From: Chloranthus sessilifolius
Lineage: Eukaryota > Streptophyta > Magnoliopsida > Chloranthales > Chloranthaceae
Direction of reading: 5' to 3'
NCBI GenBank assembly: GCA_021018995.1
Contig: CM037584.1
Span: 51,154,811 to 51,218,810 of the forward strand
Length of the DNA stretch: 64,000 bases
In this document: positions 55,204 through 64,000 of the stretch, in pieces
How positions within the stretch are numbered: position 1 is the stretch's first letter
How the letters are laid out: each line of letters starts with the position of its first letter
Program-made: the position numbers and the translations under genes
The notes under the pieces: generated by a model
Told to the model about the DNA's origin: nothing
The model's input: only the letters and a program-made list of their open reading frames with translations
Databases searched by the model: none

Positions 55204-58200
55204 TCAGCCTGGATCACACAAAGAAGCTTCCTCACGATGAGCTATCGCTCCCCTCTCCACCCAAAAACACACTAGGTCTATGATGGCCCTCATGATCAAC
55301 CTAACTGGGCGTAATTTATTCTCGAAAATCCGTAGATTTCTTTTGCCCCATATACTCCACAGCACCGCATAGAGCGCTGCCATCCAATAATCTCCAATCG
55401 ACCCTTCTATTTTACTATCCTCCCACATCAGATAGAGGGCGTAAGGCGTGGCTGGCATAACCCAGCACATCCGAAAAGACTTAATGACGATGTTCCATAG
55501 CTCCCGCGCCACGCTGCAATGAATAAGAAGATGAGAAGCGTTCTCCTCCTCCTCGCCACACATCACACAGCAATTCGTGATCTCCTTTCCCCTTTGAACT
55601 GATCAATAGTAAGGATTTTCTCTTTGAATAGCGTCCACGCAAAAAATTTGATTTTTGGGGGGATGGTTTCCTTCCATAATCTTGCCCCTTGGAATTTGAT
55701 TAGAGGGCGGCGCGTCAGCATCCTATAGTAGGATTTGACACTGAACACATCATCTCGCCCCGGAGCCCAGCTCATTAGATCTTGACTATATGGATGACAC
55801 TGTGTTTCATATAGCCTCTGTATCAGATTAGAGAATGGTATCACCTCCTCCTCCCTCAGTACTCTTCTTGTGACAACATTCCGAAGTCTGCCTCCCTCCG
55901 TTTCCGACACAAAGTCCATAATTCTCCCGTCCGGATTGACCAATGGCATAGATCTCTGGGAATGACTCCTTGAGAGCCCCTTCATCCATCCAAACATCCT
56001 CCCAGAATCTAATACGGGTGCCATAGTCCCAAGTGAATCGCAGCCCTCTGGTGAAAAGGTCCCACGTGCTGCAAATACTTTTCCACCAAGGCGAAGTACC
56101 TCTGTGAGCCGTGACGCTAACACCCCAGTTACCCATGAGTTGGTCATACTTCTCCATCATCACTACTCGCCAAAGATTGTTCGTTTCCTCCATCCTCCCC
56201 GCTCTCCAGAACCATTTCCCAAGCAACGCGATGTTCATCCACCTGAGACTTCGGATCCCCAGCCCCCCACATCCAAGTGGAAGTTGACACATGTCCCAGT
56301 TGACAAGGTGATATCGCTTGTCTAGGCCCGCTCCCTCCCATAGAAAATTACGTTGTATTTGTTCAAGACGCCTAAGGACCGCCATGGGGCATTTGAACAT
56401 AGACATGTAGAATATGGGGATCGAAGATAGGACCACTTTGACCAGAAGCAGCCTTCGAGCACTACTCAGCAGCCTCCCTTTCCAAGACGATAAACGTTGC
56501 TCAAATCTTTGTACCACCGGTTCCCAGTCCCTAGCAGCAAGCAGCCGAATTCCAAGTGGCATCCCCAAGTACTTAATTGGGAATTTCTCTATCGTACACT
56601 CCACCGTCCTCGCCAGCTCACCCATCACCCTCTCATTAGTCCCAATACCCGTGATTGCCGACTTGGAAAAACAAACACGCTGCCATGACAGCGCCTAATA
56701 AACAGATAGCACATCCGCTAGATATCTGAACTCCTGCACGTCAGCCTTCCCGAAAATCATGGTATCATCAACAAACTGAAGGTGGGAGACGAATCTCCCT
56801 TGCGCACCCACCTTGACACCCGTGATGAAGTTTCGCTGCCTGGCTTGCACAATAAGACCCGATAGTGCTTCGGCAACCACATTGAACAGGAAAGGGGATA
56901 AGGGGTCCCCTTGTCGCAGCCCTATGGAACTTTTAAAACAGCCAGCCGGCGTGTCATTAATCAGGACCGAGAATCAAACCGAAGAGTAGCACCCCCTCAT
57001 CTAGCTCCTCCATGTAGTCCCAAACCCCATTCTGCCCAACATATAATCTAAACAATCCCAACTTATCCGATTATATGCTTTCTCCATGTCGATTTTCCAT
57101 AGGGCAGCCGGTCATCATCCGTGATGTGCCGAGTGTATGGTTTCTTGGGTCACCGACACCAGATCTACCAACTGTCTTCCCTTGACAAGGCACCCTGATG
57201 CTCCGAAATTATCATACTCATCAACGGTTTGAGTCTGTTAGCCAAAACCTTAGCTATAATCTTATAGAGGCAATTGGTGAGACAGATTGATCTAAAATCA
57301 GATATCTCATCAACCCCCCCCTTCGGAATGAGGGTGATGAAGGTAGAGTTTAGGCTCTGCCCAATGAACCCGGTCACATGAAACTCACGCATCACCTCCA
57401 TCAAATCAGCTTTGATGATAGCCCAAAAGAATCTGAAAAACTCCATTGTGAAGCCATCGGGTCCAGGTGCCTTATTTTTTGCTCCACACTTGATCACTCT
57501 CCACACCTCCTCGGTGATCAGATTTTCCAAACTAAGCCAGTCCTCCTCCGTCAACGTCTTAAATGCTAGCCCATCCAGCTGGGGCCTACTGAGACCAGCA
57601 TCCACGTACATCTTGTTATAGAACTCGACAATGTGGTCCATGACCTGGTTCTCCTCTGAATAATTCACCCCATCGACAATCATATTACTGATGTAGTTCG
57701 CTTTGTTCCACGCGTTGGCGACCACATGAAAATACTTGGTATTGGTGTCCCCTTCCTTTAGCTATCTGACATTGGATTTTTGCTTCCAACATATCTCCTC
57801 GGCCCTGCACACACTATTTAACTCCGTTTTTCTGCGGTATCTATCCTCCCGTTCATTCGCCGTGAGGCTTTTGTTTTCTTCTGCATCGTCTATCTCCTTC
57901 AACTGTCTTAATAACTCCTCTTTCTTGGCATGTACTGAACCGCACACCTCCTTATTCCACTGTATGCTTTTTCTTTTAATCCGCTGCAGTTTGGAGATGA
58001 AGCGATAGGTCGCAGTACCTCGTAGAGTTGCTTCTCCCCACCAAGCTGGGATTAGATCCTGATACCCCTCATCCAACAACCACATATTTTCAAACCTGAA
58101 CGGGGTCGGCCCTCTCCCCCTTGGCTCGCCACGTCAGCACTACCGGCTGGTGATCCGACATAGCCCTTGCCAAGCATTCGACTCTTGCTCCCGGGAAAAA

Positions 58201-58800
58201 ATCTAGCCAAACCCCCTTGCACAGAAATCTGTCCAGTTTACTCAGGGTCGAGATCTCTTGAAGATTCGACTACGTGAATCTCGCACCACATAACAGTACC
58301 TCCATCAGCTCCCAATCAAATATGAAGGAATTGAAATCCCTCATCACCTCAATATCCGGTGGCCCCCCTTGTTTCTCGAAGCCCCACCTTATCGCATTAA
58401 AATCCCCTCCCAGACAGAAGGGGAAATCCCATTTGGCGGCAAGTGCAGCAAGTTCCATCCAGAAATTAGACCGTTCTTTATAATTGGTCGGTCCATAGAT
58501 CCCAGCAAACATCCACACTTTACCAGATACCTTATCCCGTAGTATCACCGCAGCAGAATATAATCCAAATTCTTCGTCCATTTTGTCAAACACCCGGGAG
58601 TCCCAAGCGACCAGAATCCGATGCACCATCCGAATCAACTCCCAACCAGTTCCAGTGCCTTCCCCCAATCACCGAAGACACTTTCCACCTATCACATCTG
58701 CCCCACTTGGTCTCCTGTAAAGTAATAACGGCCGGTTTAATCGTTTCTATCACCCGTTTCACCCCTGCCCGTTTGCTCTCATCGCAGATCCCTCTCACAT
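55204..58800 (-). pseudogene. L1 ORF2: endonuclease, reverse transcriptase, zinc-finger tail
   Basis: Endonuclease: VITLQETKWG near 58,730, ILVAWDS, GGDFNAIR (DFN at 58,404-58,396) and AMSDHQPVVL near 58,160, so the catalytic acidic and histidine blocks are present. Reverse transcriptase: NKAPGPDGFTMEFF near 57,470, STFITLIPKGG, DFRSICLTNCLYKIIAKVLA, WDCLDYMLGRMGF, GLRQGDPLSPFLFNVVAEAL near 56,890, and FVDD at 56,775-56,764 where FADD is usual. Then FPIKYLGMPLG, GLGIRSL, and a zinc-finger RT tail ending CFWVERG. At least three stops and frameshifts occur (for example near 58,270, 57,740, 57,100 and 56,690). The enzyme nicks target DNA and copies the RNA there (target-primed reverse transcription). 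Confidence 0.9.
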
Positions 58801-60160
58801 TTCACATTAGCATCTTCATTAATCACCAGCAGTAGACCTGCCCATATTCGCGACTGTATGTGTACCTCCTCCTCTTGCCTCCTTCCCATCCGACATCCCC
58901 CACTACAACCTGGCCAGCTCTCGTGCCCGACCTCTCCTCTTTGCCTTGCTCTCCTTGTGATTGCTGAGTATGGATCGGAAGACATTCCGCAACTCCTCGT
59001 CAGACCCCTTGAAAGACATCCCGAGATCGCGCCCAACTTTAATGAGTCGGTCGATGCCATTTGTCCTGCTCATCTCCGCCTCAGTTCCCCCCCCCCCGTG
59101 CAATCAGTAGGATGATCTGCGATGTGTAGCTTGCAGAATTGTCATCACAGGGTGTTACATCTCATCGTCAGCCATTTACTTGTCATCTGGAGACCAAGAC
59201 GGTGACTGGGGCTCTCTTCCCTTAAATGCCTAGCATCCTCCACATCTTGGTACGATGGGGCCGAGGGAGAAGTGAAAGTCTGTAGCAGTCCTCCCCTCCT
59301 CTTTCCCCCACTATCTCCCCTCTCTCTCCCATGCCCTTGCGGGTCCACCTCTGTCCCACAAGTCCGAGAGCTCAGATCAGCCAAAATAGGGTCCCACGAG
59401 AGCCGGCTACAAGGCCCGGATGGACCATAGCCCATAAACAAAGAAGGCTCCCAAGATCTCTTGCCTAACAGCCGACTCCCCATATCAGCCTCAAAGCCCC
59501 ACGAGTCATTTGGGGCCCAAAAACTATCGCCCGCCAGCTGTCCTCCATTATATCCAAGTACTTTATTAACCCTCTACTTATTTAAGGACTCACAAGCCTC
59601 CCCCACGTGGATTTCACGTGTCTCACCACCTCCAACCACTAGCTCACTAATCGCCGCAAGTTCTCCAGAATATTCTAGCGTGGTAGCTCTGCCACGTGTC
59701 CTCTAGCTCACCACCCAGTCAGCGTCAGGAGGTAAGAGACCTCTTAAACCCTCCCCATCATCAGAGGCCTCCAGGCTAGAGAAGCAGAAGGCAAGGGTAG
59801 CAGCAGGTTCCAGAGGCAGATGTGTCAGCATCCCTAGCGATCTCGCCCCCCGAGGCTGCCCACGTGTCGCCCCTCCAGTACCTCGCAGCCGACGACCTTT
59901 CGATAACCCTCTCTTTCTTCGAACATAAACCCTAGTCTCGACCCTTCTTCCTTTGTTTGTCTCCCTGCAAAAGGAACTAGAAGCCTCCATCCCCGTCAGG
60001 TCCGAGGATCGATCTCTGCATCCTTCCTTTTATGTCGGTTCACCTACCACCTCAGATGTCGCCTGCAGCCTAATGTTGTAAGGGTACGATGTAATCTCAG
60101 CCGTCGGTAGTGTCAACGAAGTGAGATCCAACGAGTAGTCACAATCAAAGTATCCCGAGG
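58801..60160 (-). other. L1 inter-ORF region
   Basis: GC-rich, with several overlapping short frames in which no domain is recognisable. It may include the end of ORF1 in another frame or the start of ORF2. No separate gene is supported. Confidence 0.55.
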
Positions 60161-61676
60161 TCAACTCCTGCAATCCGTGGAGTTCCAACCTGACCGGTGG
60201 CCGGTCGAGAGCATCAGAACCACCCCCCCACAAGCCACCGACTCCTCAACGCTCGTCTCCGGCGACCTCGCCCCGAAAAAAATATTCTCTATCTCCCCTT
60301 CCTCAATCTCGACGGACAGAATATACTTTTCATGGCGTTTGGCGAAGGCAGTAGTACCTGCGGAGGGTTTGATCAACACCCTCGGCGCTCCAGACCCCTC
60401 ATCATCCTTGTCGGCTTCTTTACCTCGATATGGAGAGCCCGTCATCGGAGCCAGCCTCCGATGGAACGACGGATTCGAGGCCGCGCCCCTCTTCGAGGGG
60501 CACATCGGATTCAATATGGGTTGTGGTTCCCCGTGCCCGGGTGGTTCAATCAGCGACGGGACTTCTTCTGTGGCACTACGAAATCTGTGTATCTCGTCAC
60601 CCCTGGACCTCTCGGATTCATGATTCGGTTGACGCGGGTGGACCATCCCCTCCATACGCTCCACCTCTACGAAGACAGTAAGTATTTGGCCGTTGAGGCA
60701 GAGGTCACAAGAGCAGGGGATGTTCTCCCAGCAGTCGGGTCTCACCAAGACTCTGGCGAATCGAGTCTCCCATAGGTCGACGGTGCTTTTGTCAATGAGA
60801 ATGAGACCTCCACACACCTCCGCGATCTCCCTAAGTATCTCGAAAGTCCACGCATGCAGGGGCAAGCCAAATAGTCTAACCCAAACCCTGCCCATCCAAC
60901 GGTGGGGTAGCATGGAATTCGCCATGGGGTCCCATTTTGCACATGAAACAGGTTTGCCATTGATGTAAAAAGCTTTTTTGGCAAGGATTTTGTTGGCGAC
61001 AGTAGTAGATGGGCAAAGTAGCAGAATCTTAGTCTCAGTTAGCATAGAGACACTCGGTCTGTCATGTAAATTCCAGTGTTGTAGCCAGTAGTATACATGT
61101 AATGGTTGTAAGTTGTCTTTGTAAATGAACAAGATAACCCAGTAGTCTCTTATATTTTTGGTTATCGATTCAATAGAATGGCTAACAATGTTCGGTGTCC
61201 CATTACCATTCCTACCAATAATAGGGGGAGGAGACAAGCAGCTGGGCGGAACCTCATCCCCCCCTGCCGGAATCCCCCCCCCCCTCCCCCCCATGAAGAA
61301 GCTTGGGGTCTCCCATAACCACATCTACAAAAGACAACCCTTGTCTTCGATCAGCCGACGGATCTCCAGTCTTTCTCCCCATACCCGTCCTCAGCTTCCC
61401 ACGACCACCCGCAATAGACCATCCTTGGTCAATATCCCGAAGCTGGGATTTACTGAAAATAACTGGTTGCCTGGGTAAAACATTCGTAGTAGGGATCTCC
61501 GGGCCCTTTACGATGGTCCCATGCGTTCGCAATGCCAGGCACCCAAAATGGTGACACACCATCCTTCGTTTGAAATTGACATTCCAGTAGTGGAAACAAA
61601 TCCAATCCCCTGCCAGGAGCACTAGAACACCCTTCATTGTTGTTGAACCACCTATTTCTCTTTCAATCTTGATCAT
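60161..61676 (-). pseudogene. L1 ORF1 (DUF4283-like, zinc-binding type), frameshifted
   Basis: First frame, 61,676 to about 61,270: MIKIEREIGG, GDWICFHYWNVNFKRRMVCH, RRQGLSFVDVV. Second frame, from about 61,292: GGGIPAGGDEVPPSCLS, then WMGRVWVRLFGLPLHAWTFE, LREIAEVCGGLILID and RFARVLVR, the conserved core of plant L1 ORF1 and related DUF4283 proteins, followed by a long low-complexity C-terminal region. The frame changes at a C-run on the plus strand (61,275-61,292), a likely slippage site. ORF1 protein binds the element's RNA in the retrotransposition particle. About 505 residues if rejoined conceptually. Confidence 0.85.
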
Positions 61677-61778
61677 TCTGTGAAGGTGTGGGATGAGAGT
61701 TTGAATAGAAACCTAGCAGCGCCCTCGCCTCATCGCCCTGCAATATCATTATCAATTCAAGTTTTGAGAGATGGACAA

Positions 61779-62012
61779 CCTTTTTTCTAATAAATTTTGA
61801 ATTTATTAGCATTATGAGAAAACACAAGGAAATTCAACTCAATTGCACAAAGGAAAAAAAGCAAAAAAGCCACACTCTCCTTAGCTAAGATATTCGCATG
61901 ATAGCAAAAAAAGAATGATTAATTAATGGATAAAAACTATCTCTAGGCCCCTTTGTCAAACTTATCCAACTCAAATTAATGGCACCTACAAGATTGAAGT
62001 TCAGAGATGTAT
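61779..62012 (-). mobile_element. L1 3' end with RNase H tail remnant
   Basis: On the minus strand, ISLAKESVAFLL near 61,880 resembles the end of an RNase H domain. It is followed by a 3' UTR ending TTTATTAGAAAAAA at about 61,781. Together with the next entry it lies beyond the target duplication of the complete L1. Confidence 0.5.
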
Positions 62013-63150
62013 TATTTTTTATCGAAAAATCAAAGGTATCAGTAAAAAAACCAATTAAGAAGGAATATGTAAAATGGAAAAAGGAAAACAAGAAAAAAAA
62101 TAGGTTCTAGGGCCAAAGTGAACTTGATGAAGCAGCCATGCACAAATAACTCTACAATATAGCACAACAGTAGTCCCTATATGGCAATAGATAATAGAGA
62201 AACAATCAAGTGAAACCTCAATTTTGCTAAATGATCCGCAGCACTACTAGCCCCTCCTAGTACATGGCGAAATGTGTAGCTCCCTAAAGTAGTAAGGTCT
62301 TGATAATTCAAATAAGTTTTTTTTTTTTTTTGAAACAATTCAAATAAGTTAACAAGGCACCAAGGTGTCATATTTCTGCAATGGAACCCATCCACTCATA
62401 TTCAATGAGTTCCCTTCAATAATCCTTGATTAATTTGAGGTGATCAACAACAAGCATTTTTGACCTTTTAGGAGCCCTTAGTTTTTGTGTAATTTGAATC
62501 AACCCCTTCCAATAGGATTGGAAAATTCAAGAATGTTACTACCATTGTTGTCTCTCACTAAGCTTCCACTCATATCAGGGTTCCGAGCAAGCAGTCATCA
62601 AAATTCAGCTTAAGGAGGTGGACCATCCTGTTGCATCTTAAGGCTTCCCTATAGATATCACTCCAAATAATCTGCTCCCAGTGTTCCATGAATTTAAACT
62701 CTTTAAAAGCAAGAACCCAATGTGCAATATTCTCTTTCACCTTTAAAATGAGCATATTTGAAATTCATCCATTGTCATTAAATATTCTATTATCCCTTTT
62801 CAAGCATAAGCACAAACAAAACGCAAGCAGTGTCATCATCCAAAGAATGAGGCCCACTTTAATGAAGAGTTTGGATCCCCAACATGCAAAGATCTTAGCC
62901 ATGGTCATGGGAAGCACCATTATAAGTGTACGAGATTTATGATGTACACCACACTTCATAGGCAGGCTTGTAATGAATAAGTAGGCAATAGCTGATTCAT
63001 TGGAAGCTTTGTACAAAACAAAGACCCCAATCTTGTAAGTAGTAAGTGTTAAGAATTTTGACTTCCAAGTAAAGGCAAGCACCCATGGGGGAATTTCCAA
63101 AAATTGGACCAAGTAACAAAATTTAGGGATTGTCAACACAAGCAAAGAAA
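62013..63150 (-). mobile_element. L1-type LINE 3' portion with RNase H domain
   Basis: Minus-strand pieces: FACWGSKLFIKVGLILWMMT and KRDNRIFNDN near 62,780-62,870 (zinc-finger RT tail), VKENIAHWVLAFKEFKFMEH near 62,720, MVHLLKLNFDDC near 62,600 (RNase H start), and HVLGGASSAADHLAKLRF near 62,230 (RNase H end). The 3' end is an A-rich tail near 62,013-62,030. Stops and frameshifts throughout; 5'-truncated. RNase H type as in the copy at 0.5-1.5 kb. Confidence 0.78.
62319..62336 (-). mobile_element. Very short retro-insertion: poly(A) plus five bases
   Basis: Plus strand reads T13 followed by gaaac, flanked on both sides by the exact 14-mer aattcaaataagtt (62,305-62,318 and 62,337-62,350). On the minus strand this is GTTTC plus poly(A) between 14-bp target duplications, as expected from a LINE-driven insertion truncated almost to its tail. 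Confidence 0.75.
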
Positions 63151-63275
63151 GGAAGCTCTAATCGAGGAAAAAAACGATTTGGCTCACACACCTACCCTAT
63201 CCTCGCCATTCTAGCATTGTCCGTCTATTTCTACACTATCTTCTCAAGCTTATTCCATTTCTATCTAGCACCAAC

Positions 63276-63458
63276 CAAGGATCAAAATTCCGGATTTCGC
63301 TTTGGTTTCGGTGGGGACCGAAACTGAAATTTTGGACCGAAATTTCGGCCAAAATCTTCCCCCCCATACAAAATTTCCGAAAAGTTGGGATTTCATTTCG
63401 GTTTCGGTGGGGACCGAAACTGAAATTTCGGTCATTTCGGCCGAAATTTTGATCCTTG
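63276..63458. mobile_element. hAT MITE, TTTCGG-word family, 183 bp
   Basis: Perfect 8-bp target duplication GCACCAAC (63,268-63,275 and 63,459-63,466). Ends CAAGGATCAAAATTCCGG and, inward from the right, CAAGGATCAAAATTTCGG. The body repeats GGTTTCGGTGGGGACCGAAA and AATTTCGGCC words, giving an almost fold-back structure. Best-preserved member of this family in the window. Confidence 0.93.
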
Positions 63459-63466
63459 GCACCAAC

Positions 63467-64000
63467 ACACTTGGTGTTAAGAAACGACCTCTTGCAGGAA
63501 GGCTGACTAGAGATTTCTTGTAAAAACACTAGCACCTCCAGTCTTACTGAAAATTCCAGAATTACGAGGTGAGACAGAAATCGATCCGATCTGGACCATA
63601 GCCTGCCACATGGAGATCTTGGATTACTGACAATGAGTGCCTCATGCATAGTATAATTAACTTGCACACCACAACTGGTGCACAAGCTCTTTCACCCAAT
63701 AGTAATTCCTCTCAAATTCATGAAAAATCTACCCAAATTTCTATGACCAAGGAAAATTTGTAGTTACAATCACGTATACCTATCCAACATATGGATCCTA
63801 TGAAAATTTTTTAATCTTCAACGAAATTCCTATAATTATTTCAAACTTTGTATTTGGATCCAAGATTTGTGAATAAACAGATATGACTTGCGAAGAAAGT
63901 TACTAATAGGGGTTTTACAACTGGCAATCTACCTGACACTAATCCTACATTAATGAAGTAAAGCGAGGAACATAGGCAAAAATCATATTGCACAGTCTAT
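63467..64000. other. Right edge, no feature seen
   Basis: AT-rich sequence without coding potential, inverted repeats or recognisable element ends. Confidence 0.5.

Larger units (their letters stand above)
55061..61767 (-). mobile_element. Structurally complete L1-type LINE, 6,707 bp, with 11-bp target duplication
   Basis: Flanked by GAGATGGACAA at 55,050-55,060 and 61,768-61,778. On the minus strand: ~90-bp 5' UTR, ORF1 (61,676-60,161), a spacer, ORF2 (about 58,800-55,204), a 3' UTR and a poly(A) tail of about 10 (55,061-55,070). Several stops and frameshifts mean it is not active now, but domain order is intact. ORF2 ends after the zinc-finger reverse-transcriptase tail and has no RNase H domain, unlike the L1 remnants at 0.5-1.5 kb and 62-63 kb, so at least two L1 lineages are present. 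Confidence 0.92.

Noticed and set aside
60177-60775. Plus-strand frames of 148 and 192 codons
   Set aside because: Antisense to L1 ORF1, whose minus-strand translation has conserved DUF4283-type blocks.

Overview
This is a transposon-rich nuclear segment of a flowering plant. Nothing in it looks bacterial, viral or organellar. The evidence is spliced exons with GT-AG junctions, plant L1 and RTE LINEs, Ty3/gypsy elements with a chromodomain, long solo LTRs, hAT elements with 8-bp target duplications, and a P5A-type ATPase gene whose first intron is about 6.8 kb. I cannot name the species. The transposon-loaded introns fit a large-genome lineage, which is inference.

1-12.5 kb (minus strand): the first three coding exons (83, 31 and 69 residues plus a split codon) of an ER P5A cation-transporting ATPase (MIA/PDR2 type), its upstream region, and introns filled with LINE and hAT debris. 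The rest of the gene lies beyond the left edge. 12.5-20.6 kb: one 8-kb element with degenerate ~175-bp terminal inverted repeats and a 9-bp target duplication (Mutator-like by structure). Inside it are a decayed ~400-bp repeat, a 139-bp satellite and a 22-unit 144-bp satellite with a four-unit higher-order period. 20.6-24.2 kb: MITEs, a tRNA-derived SINE and low-complexity DNA.

24.2-33.1 kb: a tandem array carrying five copies of a 51-nt exon-like cassette with splice signals. It is split by a solo LTR that itself contains two further solo LTRs. 33.1-42.2 kb: segmental duplications, a 1.56-kb hAT element, an LTR remnant, a MITE and a small cluster of decayed MOR1/XMAP215-type exons. 42.2-53.2 kb: a chromovirus LTR broken by a Tat/Athila-type LTR (tRNA-Asp-like primer site), then a complete-ended but internally deleted chromovirus (48,068-53,231) whose left LTR holds a 974-bp hAT element. 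53.2-63.2 kb: LINE on LINE. An old plus-strand L1 is followed by a structurally complete 6.7-kb minus-strand L1 (55,061-61,767) flanked by an 11-bp target duplication, then by two more L1 remnants and a very short poly(T) insertion. 63.3 kb: a 183-bp hAT MITE.

The most distinctive signal is a set of hAT elements whose ends share a core like CAWGGNTYAAAA but whose neighbouring sequence is built from a different self-complementary word in each family (for example TTTCGGCCGAAA, GATACGTATC, ACTCGACGAGT, GGTTCG/CGAACC, GGCCCGGGCC). Several LTRs here also carry blocks of palindromic words, and two homologous LTRs carry different words at the same place. All coordinates and alignments were read by eye.
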